Below are positions 31,231 through 42,139 of a DNA stretch of 64,000 nt, piece after piece; within the stretch, counting starts at the first letter, position 1; every line of letters begins with the position of its first letter. Made by a program: the position numbers and the translations under genes. Source of the stretch: Paragorgia papillata (taxonomy: Eukaryota; Cnidaria; Anthozoa; Scleralcyonacea; Coralliidae); the NCBI GenBank assembly GCA_035771165.1, contig JAWNZC010000347.1, forward strand, positions 2,516,501-2,580,500, read 5' to 3'. The notes beneath the pieces are model-generated. The model was not told the DNA's origin. It did no database searches and worked only from the letters and a program-made list of their open reading frames with translations.

Positions 31231-31650
31231 TTTGACCATAATTTTGGTCATTTTTTCAAGTTTTGAAATAAGGCTAAAAAATATGAAGACTTAGTACATG
31301 TAAACCCTTCTCGTTGCTATAGAAGCTCTAAAAAGGCTTTATTTTACCATTGTTCAAAAGTTCAAAACATGACCAAAAACACTCTAACTTACAGTACTCC
31401 TTTACATTTTCCCCCAACTTTTTAAAAAAACTCAAATATGAATATTTAGCAGAAATACAGCCTTCTTTAACATTGCCAGATAAGCTCTAGAAAGGCTTCA
31501 TTCGGTCAAAAACTGAAGGCTATCCCCTTAACATTTATTCCTGAATCCTGACTTTTGAAATAAGGCTCAAATATGAATTTTTAACACAAATACAAGTTTC
31601 TTATTGCTAAAAAAGCTTGAAAAAGGCTTGTACAACAGTTAACCATTATT
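31230..31650. repeat. Diverged outer monomers of the right arm
   Basis: Decayed units contain AAATAAGGCTCAAATATGAA and AAGCTCTAGAAAGGCTTCAT. The family resumes at about 31981-32050, after the TTAA element inserted at 31654-31976. The end of recognisable similarity lies about 65 bp from the DCXR stop. Confidence 0.7.
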
Positions 31651-31653
31651 TTA

Positions 31654-31976
31654 AAGGTGCTGTCCACTCTGTTCTGTGCGCATGATCCGAATCTTTGTTT
31701 GTCGGGACCCTCAAACATGACATTCGTACATAATTACATGAAGTACTCAGCTCAGTGTTAACCGTTAGGAACAACATGGCAGAAAACCAAGCGATTCGGT
31801 GAGGATATCTCTTCGGATTTCTTCTATTTCTTCTGAAAATGTTTTGTTTTGGGTACAAGTAATGAAGAGGAAGCAAGAAAAGCTTACAATCTTGAATAAG
31901 GTATCAGTAAATATTTTTCTAAATGGAGATGTAAACATTAGTTTCGTACATGCACAGAACGGACTGGACAGCACCT
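31654..31976. mobile_element. 323-bp TTAA foldback inserted at the right edge
   Basis: Ends AGGTGCTGTCCA and TGGACAGCACCT lie between TTAA at 31650-31653 and 31977-31980. The inner arms pair poorly except near CTGTGCGCATG and its partner CATGCACAG. Confidence 0.88.
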
Positions 31977-32125
31977 TTAAAGGTTTGTATTTCAGCCTAA
32001 TTTCAAAAGTTGAAAAAATGGTCAAAATCTGTCAAAATTGTGTTAGTAAACAAACTTTCACCAAAAACTAAGTCACCTGTGTGTTCCTTTTGTTCATTTC
32101 ATAAACCAATCATAATTTATGATGA

Positions 32126-35100
32126 TTATGTAACCAAATAGCCACCATCCACAGGAAGGGTTACACCATGAATCATACTCGCTTTGTCACTCAGTAAAAA
32201 TACAATTGCATTAACGACTTCATGAACCTCTGAAAACCAAAAATATAGAACTGTTTCGGTAAAGAAGAAGAAAGGAATCAAGAAAAAAAAGAGAAGCAGA
32301 GTCTGAGCAAGAAGTAAAAAAAGTAGAAAAAAAGACAATGAATGAGAAGAGAAAGATGAGGGAGTGGAAGGAAGAAAAGAAAGAAACAAAGAGAAAAAAA
32401 AAGAAGAAAAGAGGATAAGGGAAAGAAAATAAAATAAAAGGGAGGAGGCAATAAAGTAAAACGAAAAAAGAAAGAAAATGAAAAAACAAAAACAATGGGA
32501 AATCAATGAAGAGCTGAGCACTGACTTACCAGAAAATCTTCCTAAAGGTATCTTGTCCAACATTCCCTTGGCCTTTGCAAGATCTGACCATGCCAACTTT
32601 CCCATATCAGTCATAACAACAGTTGGATTGACAGTATTAACACGAATCTACACATTGGCAATAACAACAATTCATTATTTATTATAAATACAGTAATTTA
32701 GAACTTTATGACAAAGAAAAGTCATTGATTTTTTACATGTGAAAACAAAAAAAAGTCATACATGTATAATTATATTACATTTATCAAGCAATAGTCATAA
32801 ATTACTGTTTATTATATGGCTTGATTAGATTTCCAGTCCATACGCAAAACAACACATGCTGATTGGTTCTTAAGTGGTTGGGATTCTACCATATTGACCA
32901 ATCAGTCAATATGCTTTTTTCTAAATGGCCCTGTAGGTGTTGGTGAGAAAATTTCTGAGTTGATTTGAACACAAATATAATAGGACTAGGTATCTTTATT
33001 CAAATATTCTGAACAATAAAATGTGCTGGAATATTACTGCTGCTTTTCTTTAAAACTGTTTATCTAAAAACATGACAAATATAAAAGCTGAACTGGTGTA
33101 AACAAGGCCAAGAAGTGACACAAAAAATTTAACAGGTATAACGTATACACATCATACTCCAAAGATGAAAACAGTGCTAAAAACTTAAAAATAAAATGAA
33201 CCACTAGCCATATAATAAATTCTTTATTAACCTTGTTTGCTCAGTCCGTACTGGAAAGTATTTGCCCTCGGTTGCTCGGTCTGTATGAAAACCTTGGGTA
33301 AATACTTTCCTGTACAGACCTCACACTTGGTTAATAAGTCTTTAATTTTTTTCGAGCAAAAGTCTTTCAATTGTTTAATACAGTATTACATTATTATTTT
33401 AAGAAATTATTTGCTTACATTGTGAGGTCCCAATTCAAGAGCCATAACTTTACCCAACATATCTAATGCAGCTTTAGAGCTACCTAAAGATACAAGAAAA
33501 GCAATGTTGATTTTGGGTTATAAACTATAAAGTCTAATTAATACCAGATTATTTTATTGGAGTTTCTCGCTGTCTGAGTTTACGAAATAAGCGAGAAACG
33601 TGTTTCTAACACTGGGGGCCTAGGGTGAGGTGGTATATTAGGTCACATGTTAGGTGTCAAGTATATTTTAGTTTCTTGCAGTGGCGTAGCCAGGGGGGGT
33701 GGTCACCTCCCCAATGGTCTCCAAGACCGTTCTCGTGAAAAGTTTAAATCCATGAAGAAACTTGTAGGGGGGGGGGTACAGTCGCTTTAAGGCCAAGTGA
33801 GTAGACTAATAATGTGTTATATATATATGTAGCAGGTATGCATATTACAATACTAAGTGTATATACAAAATGCCACCAACTTGTTTTTCCATTTACAACT
33901 TGTTTATAAATAAATCTAAAGATATTCTGACGTGTATCATTCTATGTTCTGGTTTGATTTCAACAAAATTATGTAATTTATGGCTTTCAGATTACTCTTA
34001 AATACTTGCTTCAAAATGCAGGAAATAGTGTTTCAGAGACCCTAGAAATGCAATACAGGTTCTTGCCCCCCCCCCCCCCCCAAACCCAAGACCCTGGCTA
34101 CACCACTGATTTCTTGCCACCATTATGTGAGCAGAGTACCCACCCACCCTCCCAGATTGTTATTTAGGTTGATGTTTTGTTAAGTTATTGTTCAATAAAG
34201 GCATTGCCCTGCTTGCGGTGGCAGAACAAATGGCAACCCAGTGTGAGATCCCTCAGTTTCATATTAGGAAATAGATTTGCTTGAATAATACTACTATATT
34301 TTAATTTAAAAACATAAAATTTATACTTGCAGTAAACTGTATGATCCTTAATAGCTGATTGTGATGCTTGACTAGAAATATTGACAATTGCTCCTCCATT
34401 TCCTCGCGAGATCATTCCTTGAGCAACAAACTTAACAAGAAATAAGAGAATAACATATTACATCAATGTTAAACCACAGATAGCTGAGAGAGCCAAAAAC
34501 AGCCTTTTTATAGTTTACTCTGTCTAATGTGAGACAACCAATTACTTGTGAAAAAATTAGACCCCTCAGTATATATTCACAATATTCTATTGCCACAACA
34601 GTAATTTAAATATATTTTTGATTCAACAACTGAACTGCAATAATACTGTACATGTACCTGAGAAATAAATAGTGGTGCCTTAACATTAACATTGAATGAC
34701 CTATATAAAAATTATTAATTTAGAAATTAATTTAATTTAAAAATTAATTTAATTTAAAATTAATTTAATTTAAAATTAATTTAAATACTCACATATCAAA
34801 GTCTTTAGCTGTAACTTCCATAAATGGTTGTAACTTAGCAACTGCAGCATTATTAACTAATAAATCAATATCTCCAATTGATGAGATAGCTTGTTGTGTT
34901 GCAGTCAAATCATTCAAATCCACACATAGTGTCTTGATCAGTGGCACCTAGAATATAAACAAAACACATGTTTCACTTATTGCTTAGCCGAGGCAATGGA
35001 AAATCATTCTGCCAAGTTGGTGAAAAGCCATTAGATCCTAGATCTAGTCAGGCTCGGACTGGCCTATGTGCCATTGTGCCATGGCACATGGGCCCTTCTG

Positions 35101-36521
35101 GGACATCAAAATGGGCCCCTGACCAGACACACCCATAAAATATCAAATTGGAAGCATTGAAACAATTTCTTAATTCCGCATTTGTGAAATTAATGATAAG
35201 GAAAATACTCAAAATAGTTTGCAACTGACCAACAATAACACTTTGGAAGCAGTAATGATTTGTTCTATAGAAGTTGATTTACTGAAAGCTGTTGATAACG
35301 AGGCAGTGTATCGAAAACTTGCGTCAAAGTCCTCGGAAATGGAACAGCTTCTTATATTCTGAAATGTTAAAAATGTTTTGTTCTAAATGTTGAAAAGTCC
35401 TGAAATCTGTTGTATTTTGTGTAAATTGAGTTTTAATATGACGTTTTATAATCTCCGGAATTCTATAAAATTTCCCCCCAAAACGCAGGAAATGACATTT
35501 CACACACTCTAGATTTCAAAATTTTATGGGGAAGCATGCCCCCGGACCCCCCTAGACGCTCCCGAATTGTCCCCTCTAGGCCTGGGCCCCCTCACAGCTG
35601 AAATGGCAAGGCCCCTAAATTGGGCCCAGTCAGAGCCTGGGTCTAGTGGTCATGAATTAGTGTAGATTAAATAAAATAACACGTAAATCTGATAGTTTCA
35701 AAAATCTGCTGACTATATATTACAGTCATTTGCAACTTACTTTTCACCAAAATGTTCGGAAGTTCATCCTGAAGTTCGCAAGTTCATTGGAAAGTTCAAA
35801 GTTCATTTTGAACTACACATTTGATTGACTGTTAGGAACCAAGCAGCCAATCAAATGCATAGTTTAAAACAAACTACAAACTTCCCAACAAACTTGCGAA
35901 CTTTGGAACAAACTTCCAAACATTTTGATTAAAAGTAAGTTACAAACTACTATTAACTGTGTCGAAAAATCAACCGACTGGTTTTAAAATCCTGTTGAAA
36001 AAGTTACCCTCCCTCAACAAATTTTAGGCAATTCAAAAACATTGTGTATTTTCATCTAGCTCATAATTACTCCTATCTGATTACCAAGCTATAGACAGGT
36101 GGTCAATTGTCTAAGAATGGATTATGTTCAGTAAAGTTGGTCCTCCGCCAACCAACCCCGCTAAATTTAAAGGGACAAGAACCGTATCAAGAAGATAAGC
36201 GCCCTCCTGAAGATACATACTTCTTTTTGTAAAGATTCCAAGTCAGATTGTGTCCTGGACAATGCAATAACTTCTGCTCCACACTCAGCTAACTTCTTAA
36301 CAGTATCACGTCCTATACCTGGAAATAAAAAAAAACATTATTGATGCTGGCACGTGCGGTCGCCATGTTGGTTGGGCAATAATTCTAGCACTATAATTAT
36401 TGCAGTTTGTGGCTTTTAAAGCCAAAACATGAAGATATATATTATAAACTTGTTCTTTTCTTGAATTACCTTTTCCTGCTCCAGTAACAAGAGCTCTTTT
36501 CCCATCAAAACTAATATTCAT
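32126..36521 (-). CDS. DCXR: DCXR-type L-xylulose/dicarbonyl reductase, complete, 8 exons, 244 aa
   Basis: Short-chain dehydrogenase/reductase. Vertebrate DCXR reduces L-xylulose to xylitol and alpha-dicarbonyls with NADPH, in the cytosol and at membranes. Exons in order: 36521-36470, 36318-36221, 34947-34793, 34700-34658, 34430-34327, 33479-33419, 32647-32530, 32229-32126; 735 nt including TAA, the same length as the human protein. The cofactor motif TGAGKGIGR is at residues 13-21, [15 protein letters not shown] follows, and the catalytic set is Asn107, Ser136, Tyr149 and Lys153 (YCNSK), matching human numbering. The C-terminus is [10 protein letters not shown]. The exon 5 to 6 join needs the acceptor GGTAG before CTC, giving [11 protein letters not shown]; the AG four bases upstream would cause a stop. 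ATG at 36521 precedes [14 protein letters not shown]. Introns contain two hAT-like MITEs. Confidence 0.95.
32245..32475. repeat. Purine-rich tract in the last DCXR intron
   Basis: About 230 bp consist almost only of A and G on the plus strand. Pyrimidine tracts on the transcribed strand give spurious Ser/Leu/Phe-rich open frames, which I do not annotate. Confidence 0.85.
33229..33332. repeat. Hairpin in a DCXR intron
   Basis: GTACTGGAAAGTATTTGCCC is mirrored by GGGTAAATACTTTCCTGTAC, with outer partial pairing of ACCTTGTTTGC and ACTTGGTTAATAAG. Probably a small foldback element. Confidence 0.75.
33679..34108. mobile_element. hAT-like MITE with 8-bp target duplication
   Basis: Terminal inverted repeats CAGTGGCGTAGCCAGG and CCTGGCTACACCACTG have the CAGTG-type start typical of hAT elements. 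Flanking 8-mers GTTTCTTG (33671-33678) and ATTTCTTG (34109-34116) match at 7 of 8 positions. No transposase is encoded. It lies in a DCXR intron. Confidence 0.9.
35049..35639. mobile_element. hAT-like non-autonomous element with 8-bp target duplication
   Basis: Ends CAGGCTCGGACTGG and CCAGTCAGAGCCTG are inverted. Flanks GATCTAGT (35041-35048) and GGTCTAGT (35640-35647) match at 7 of 8. The interior contains short reading frames but no recognisable transposase. It lies in DCXR intron 2. Confidence 0.85.
35730..35948. mobile_element. Foldback element in DCXR intron 2
   Basis: Left CAACTTACTTTTCACCAAAA and GTTCGGAAGTTC are mirrored by TTTTGATTAAAAGTAAGTTA and AACTTCCAAAC on the right. The arms also contain repeated AAGTTC motifs. 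No clear target duplication. Confidence 0.75.
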
Positions 36522-37187
36522 TCTGATGCCTGGTGTTCTAATTCGGCTTCGTGCTCGTGGAATGGTTCGGTACAAAAACCCGAGGCCTGGGTCGAGTTAG
36601 CCTGCGTACAGGCAAAGCAGCCTGCAAATGAGAGTAATGGGGACGTCTGCCCGCTTGCATTCTCCCCCCAAACATCATTCCGCCTGTTCACAGGCTACTA
36701 TTAGTGATATTATATGGTAAGACTGGAATTAGGTAAGTAGCTAGCTGGAAATTAATTAGAATGATAATTAGAATAAAAATTAGAATGGAAATGAGAATGG
36801 AAGTTAGAAATTAGAATGGAAATCAGAATGGAAATCAGAATGGAAATGAGGTGGGTGAGAATTAGAAAAATTCTGGTCTAGACCATGTATATTTAGCTGT
36901 CTAAATGAATGAAAACCAATCATATTTATATAATTGTATATAATAGCTGGTATACTGTATACTGAGAAATTTATTTACAAATTATAAACTAGGTTAGTTT
37001 AGTCAGCATGAGTCATGTTTTACACAGGAAATTATCTTTCTGTAAGAAATATACAAACTTTATATACAGCAGTTGGGAATGGCAAGAAGTTAGTGTGGAT
37101 GTTGGTTCATGGTTTTTCAAGCCATGCAAGGCCAGAATGACATAATTTTCATATTTTTCTTCTGTTTGTTTCTATCACTCACATAAA
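36522..37187. other. Intergenic: DCXR upstream region and SUN gene 3' flank
   Basis: No coding exon was found. It holds an irregular array of AGAATGGAAAT-like units (about 36755-36850) and a short palindromic stretch near 36598-36710 with GTTAGCCTGCGTACAGGC and a partner GCCTGTTCACAGGCTAC. It should contain the DCXR promoter, but no motif could be named. Confidence 0.6.
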
Positions 37188-40100
37188 TCAGTGTGGCTGA
37201 CCATGGACACGAAATCGATAAATGCAAGTGTATTGAGTGTTGCCATGGTTACTTAGAATACGAAGTTCAATATATTGAACAACCTCTGATTCATCAACAC
37301 GCTGTAAAAAAAACACATTTACTAGAATATAAATGGGATGAATGTGGTTCCAGAAAATATCCACAGAAAAAAAGAGTTAGAAAGAGAGAAGTTAATTAAA
37401 TAGAGCTACTTACTTGTATATTAAATGTTTGAAGAAATTCACCTTCGTTATCAAAAATATAATACCCTAACTTCACCCTCTCATTACCATTTTCATCTTT
37501 CCAACCCTGTAAGAAAAATACAATAATTATTATAAGTTTTGAAAACACAGATTTCCTGATTAAAAGAATATATTGAACATAAACCAACATACCCAAACAG
37601 TAAACTCTTTTGGAGCACTTGGTATCCGTCCATCACCAGTTGGTGATAATAATTTGGGTATATGTTCCAGTGAGAAAGCAGTGGGTGTTAACATCTTGGA
37701 AAGCTAACAGATATTAAAATGTTTATTAATAATTTTTATGTACTTTAATTAAGAACAGGTAATATTGCAATGTACATGCATCAATGGTATTGGACATATT
37801 ACCTTTATCACAACAAATCCATTGTCTCCTTTAAATGCCCAACAGTTGCCAGGACTGTTGTCTGGCTAAACAAATCAAGATGAAGATAAAAAAGGCAATT
37901 CAGTTGGAACGCAGTAAATTGTTTTACAGCAGTATTAATTGTTGGTTAGGAAATGTACTAGCATGAATAATAGAGACGGAAGGATTATAATATTTTTTTA
38001 ATTGGGAAGGGAGACTAATTCATTATCAGACATTCATAGTATACATGTATTTTATTCCAAAACACATACTTGCAAAATAACTCTTGGTGGTTTAATATCA
38101 AACCACAAGGGGATGCCAAAAAGAACAACTCTAGCAGCACCAATTTCATATGTTGCACTGTGGTAGGAACCATGAATTTGAGCACCTGTCGATTGAATAA
38201 GACTAAATTCAATATTAGTTGGTTGAAAAGAAAGTGTCATTCCAAGGAAGGCTTATTATTTGTCTAGTAGAGTACCCCACCCTCTGGAGTTACACCATAC
38301 TCCCCTCTCCTTGTCTATCATATATGACATGCCTTCCATGGTATATATATCTTCCTATGATGTGATGCACATACCTGATGATTCCAGGGCAAAGTCTGCC
38401 ATTCCCACTTTATCTGCATTATATCTCTCCAGTGCAGCTTGCACAATTTGTTGAACAGCCTGGAAATAGGGAAACAACAATTTTAAAATTAATCCATTGC
38501 TGCCTAGGAATGTCTGAGGGTTCTCCCTTTGATAAGTAAAATCATCTGGTGTTTAACAGACAGAGCAAAACAAAGCGGCTGCTGTTTTTAGCAGGAATGG
38601 GTTTGAGAAACTGTTCAACTTACTTGCTCTGAAATCCCTGATTTATCATCTGATGATGAATCTAAAATTATTATTAAACTATGATTCAGTTAAAAAATAT
38701 TTAACAAGTTACTATCACAAAATTAATTTTTAATAATCAGATAATTTATGTCAATTTTCTGGTATAAATTATCTTAATTATCTACACAAGTGATACCTGT
38801 ACTGTTAGCAAGAAGTTGTAAGACTGATGACAATCTGTCAACTTTTTCCTCAATCTTCCTCAACATTTCTGAATTAGGGTCTATTTCCTACACAAAAATG
38901 GGTTAAAATATAAGCATTCACATGATCATTGCTATAGGTAGAGCCATGCTGGGATGTAGCCAGGATTTTGAAAGGGGGGGTCTGGGGGCATGCTCCCCTG
39001 GGAGATTTTGAAATCGAGAGTCACTGAAATGCCATTTCCTTGCTTTTGGAGGAAGATTTTACAGAATCAAAATATAAATCGTCATATAAAATACTCAAAA
39101 CACGCAAATGTCATATAGATACTCAAAATGCATACACTCAGTAGATTGAATACACTGTTTACAGTTTATTTCCTGACACAATGGCATATTGCATCAGTTT
39201 TGTAGTTACATGTCTGTTGTTTTATATCAAAAGGGGGGGAGCCGCAGCTCCCACAGCTCTCCCCTGGCTATATTCCTGGAGCCATGGACCCCCTGGACCA
39301 CCCTGACAACACCACTATGACAGAAATCACTTAGCCTTAGAAAGCCATCAAAACTAAATCACAAAGTAACTTACAGTTTTGGCAGAGAAGGACCAAGGAG
39401 GGTTGGCTAAAAACAAGACATCAAAAAGTGAAATTAAAAAAAAAAATTTAAAACAAACTTTTATTATTTTACTAGAATTAGGTTAAGTAGATAATCTAAT
39501 GGAATGCTCATTAAATATGAAATATATTTATTTATAATAATATTTTAAGTGACAGTAAAATACAGTACCTTGGATTATAAATGCTAGAACTCCAGTGAGG
39601 AAAAATATAGTGAATCCACTTAGAGCTCCTTTCCAATGATCTTTCACAAAACACATAATTCTTCCACCAAACTAAAGATAAATAAACATAATAATAAAAA
39701 TTGTATGCTATGGAACTACACAATTCACCTTTCTTGTAATTCAAATTTTTATAAAATTTCAGAGCAAAATTCTATGACGTTATATAACCAGAATTAAATT
39801 TTATGGTGTTATCCAGAATAAAATTCTATGGTGTTACCACTGATAAAAATTCCAAAGTGGGACATGACATGGCTTCCACGAGGTGTAAAGTACTACTATA
39901 CTTACATAAAGTACATACATGATTGTGATTGACGTTCTCTTCCAAAGGATCATCTACATCAATATCTCCATCTTCATCTAAAATAAAGTACATAAATTTA
40001 AACAAAATATTTGAAAAACTTCTACAAATATAAAATTACAAACCAATATGTGAAGCTTTTGTATCTGCATGAAGTGTTATAATATGTTGTTTTATAGTTT

Positions 40101-41132
40101 GATGTTTAGATATTATTGGGGATTGCAAAAACTACCGTGGTCTAAATGTTACCATGCTGTTGTGTTGATATTTATTACAAATTATTCCGTATGAGCTCAA
40201 CTCTTTTCCGTCCGAATTTGCCTTTAGTATTTTATTCTGTAAACGCAAGATGATTTTATTCACGTCTGGGGAATCCATCAGACAGAAATAGTTAATATAA
40301 AAGTACTAAAATTTGTTCAATACCTGATGAAATTAATGCCCCATCAAGACCTAAAATTATTAAAAAAGAACCAAGAATAATCAAAGAAATTGAAGGAGAA
40401 TAAACAGTTTTAAATATGGTACAAATAAGTTATGACTTTTATAGCTATGGGTTCGAAATTGATTAAAATAGTTATAGCAATAATTGCTTACCGTACAAGT
40501 GATTGGGAGTGTCTTTTAAGTGTGTCGTACCATAAGCTCTCGCCATGTCTGTTACAATCGTTCCTTCTTTCTGATGTTCAGAGAAACTTGTTCGTTTAGA
40601 AAGACTCGTTCGACTTGTTCTCTGCAAGTCACTTTCTTTCTTTGCTCCTAATAAATTTCCTTTGCTTTGAGAAGCTGTCAGACTGTTTTGTCGACTTGGA
40701 ACAGAAGCTTGTACTCTATTTGCATTTCGTTCTAAATTAGTTGGATTATCTTGTCTTTCTGTATCGGTTTGAATCTCGTCTGCTGCCTCACTGTGGAAAA
40801 AATATGAATATTTTGATTTTGATATCAACTTTACGACATACCACAATATTTTCCTTCAAAAAAAGTCTGCGCATCTAATAAACTATTTACTATTATATTT
40901 TAATTAAATAACCTTATAAATATGCGTATTAGGTATTAATTTTCAGTTATTCCAGATCTAAAGTATACATAATATTCACTTGAAACAATGTAGTTTAACA
41001 ATATAAACACAAATACCTTGTCGATAAGTTGTCGTTTTTCGCCGTTTCATTTTCTTCTATTTTCTCAGGTACTGACAGTGGCTTGGCTTTCGCAGAAAAT
41101 TGTTTACCAACAGAAGACTTTCGTCGGGCCAT
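37188..41132 (-). CDS. SUN-domain protein (SUN1/SUN2 type), complete, 14 exons, 448 aa
   Basis: SUN proteins sit in the inner nuclear membrane and bind KASH peptides in the perinuclear space, linking the nucleus to the cytoskeleton. Exons: 41132-41017, 40790-40492, 40350-40324, 39977-39919, 39671-39569, 39406-39375, 38887-38797, 38661-38624, 38459-38375, 38185-38070, 37865-37803, 37703-37593, 37506-37414, 37301-37188; 1347 nt including TGA. Residues 1-167 are a polar nucleoplasmic region, acidic before the membrane (EDGDIDVDDPLEE). One membrane span lies at about 182-201 (GALSGFTIFFLTGVLAFIIQ). A short lumenal stretch follows (MLRKIEEKVDRLSSVLQLL, then AVQQIVQAALERYNADKVGM). The SUN domain is about residues 284-445, with FGIPLWFDIKPPRVILQ, GNCWAF and a terminal YTCIYRFRVHGQPH. 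The lumenal coiled coil is much shorter than in SUN1/SUN2. Orthology to a single vertebrate SUN gene cannot be assigned. Confidence 0.95.
38493..38600 (-). repeat. Hairpin-core family copy in a SUN gene intron
   Basis: On the minus strand it reads GCTCTGTCTGTTAAACACCAG followed at once by ATGATTTTACTTATC, related to the core seen at 10145-10256 and in the 52-kb minisatellite. TTAATCC lies at one edge. Stem pairing is imperfect. Confidence 0.6.
38949..39278. mobile_element. hAT-like MITE with perfect 8-bp target duplication
   Basis: GAGCCATG flanks both ends (38941-38948 and 39279-39286). Ends CTGGGATGTAGCCAGG and CCTGGCTATATTCCTG are inverted and resemble the termini of the element at 33679-34108. 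It lies in the SUN gene intron between exons 39406-39375 and 38887-38797. No coding capacity. Confidence 0.88.
40195..40285. repeat. Hairpin-core family copy in a SUN gene intron
   Basis: It contains AGTATTTTATTCTGTAAACG followed by CAAGATGATTTTATTCACG, a diverged version of the CTGGCTAACGCCAG core, flanked by CTTTTCCGTCCGAA. This outer sequence matches the left stem of the copy at 56205 (CTTTCCTGTCCGAA). The right stem is decayed. Confidence 0.6.
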
Positions 41133-42139
41133 AATTCGACCGTTTTTCTGCTTACATATTCATCCTTTTATGTTTGAAATAGTTGTATTTGTGCAACTAG
41201 TGATAAACTGAAAACTCAAGCTTTCCGCCATTTTGACATTCCTCAAATCACACGTTAAGACACTGTGACGTCATAATCAATTACGATTGGCCAATAGCAA
41301 GGCAGTATTTCTGAGATCGACCAATAGCAAGGCAGTACTTCTGAGAAAGAAAAATGTCACTTTCTTTTTTGCAAGTTCTGAGAAAAAACTTTTCCAAAAA
41401 AATCTTTTGTGACTGATTTCTTTAACAAATATAAAACGAAAACAATTCCGTCAAACGTACATTTTCATTATAATCATTTTTTCGATTGATAAAACGCAAT
41501 TCTATTTCCCTTATAATAAAAAATGTATTGAAATAAAATTGTTTTAAATATGTTTGGTCACTTGTTTTGGAAATTTTTTCCGCACAGGTTTTTTTTTCTG
41601 TAGCTTATGTGCAACTTTAAAATCAAAAAAGTATCACGAAATAAAATTAGACTAGATTGCACTTAAATTTAATTTAGGATAAGTTACTACAATATATTAT
41701 GAATAAAATTAATACTATGTACAGCAATATTATATTACAATAGTCCAATAAAATTACATTTAATCTGCTATTTAGGTCTATTATACATTTCCACCTTGGT
41801 CTCCAATCAGCTCTCTGAGATATGCAAACAGTGAAATAAAAGTAGTGTTGCGTAGGCAGTGTTGAAATACAAATCAAATATAGTACGGTTTGAGTACTGC
41901 CGAAAATATTGAACGTAGTTTCAGAGGACCTTCGTCAGAGAGGAAACGTAAAGAGTGTAAACCAGAGTTGCCAGATTGAAATTCCAGAAGGTTTACAGGG
42001 TCTATTAAAATTATTAACTATTTTTCAACTAACCCAAGCACGTACTCCCTTGGTACTCTTGTGAATATTTTGTGACTTTTTGTTAGAGGAATTGGTGTTT
42101 GTTGATAAGCATTGGAATTAGGTCCAAGTAAGGTTAAAA
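41133..42139. other. Intergenic: SUN gene upstream region and VWA3 3' flank
   Basis: No coding exon was found. A 24-bp segment containing CCAATAGCAAGGCAGTA is repeated in tandem at about 41289-41315 and 41320-41347 in the presumed SUN promoter. A half copy of the GCTGCGTAGGCAGT foldback family lies at 41840-41960 (GTGTTGCGTAGGCAGTGTTG). Confidence 0.65.

Larger units (their letters stand above)
13290..32060. mobile_element. Giant composite foldback element (~18.8 kb)
   Basis: Left arm (13290-22915) and right arm (24825-32060) carry the same ~170-bp repeat family in opposite orientation around a 1.9-kb core. In both arms the monomers next to the core are nearly uniform, while the outermost ones (13296-13866 and 31230-32050) are strongly diverged. 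Outer monomers still share motifs such as TTTCAAAAGTTGAAAAAATG and GGCTTTATTT. The organisation matches foldback transposons whose long inverted ends consist of subrepeats. It fills the gap between the convergent genes DMC1 and DCXR and ends about 65 bp from the DCXR stop codon. Exact ends are uncertain because the outer monomers are decayed; no target duplication could be identified. Confidence 0.7.

Noticed and set aside
32126..32614. 162-aa minus-strand frame joining two DCXR exons through Ser/Leu/Phe-rich sequence
   Set aside because: The middle is intronic purine/pyrimidine tract. Splicing 32530 to 32229 gives the expected DCXR sequence [17 protein letters not shown].
37188..41132. Functional clustering of meiotic genes (DMC1 and SUN)
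   Set aside because: Both can act in meiosis, but they are 26 kb apart on opposite strands with DCXR between them; one window cannot show this is more than coincidence.
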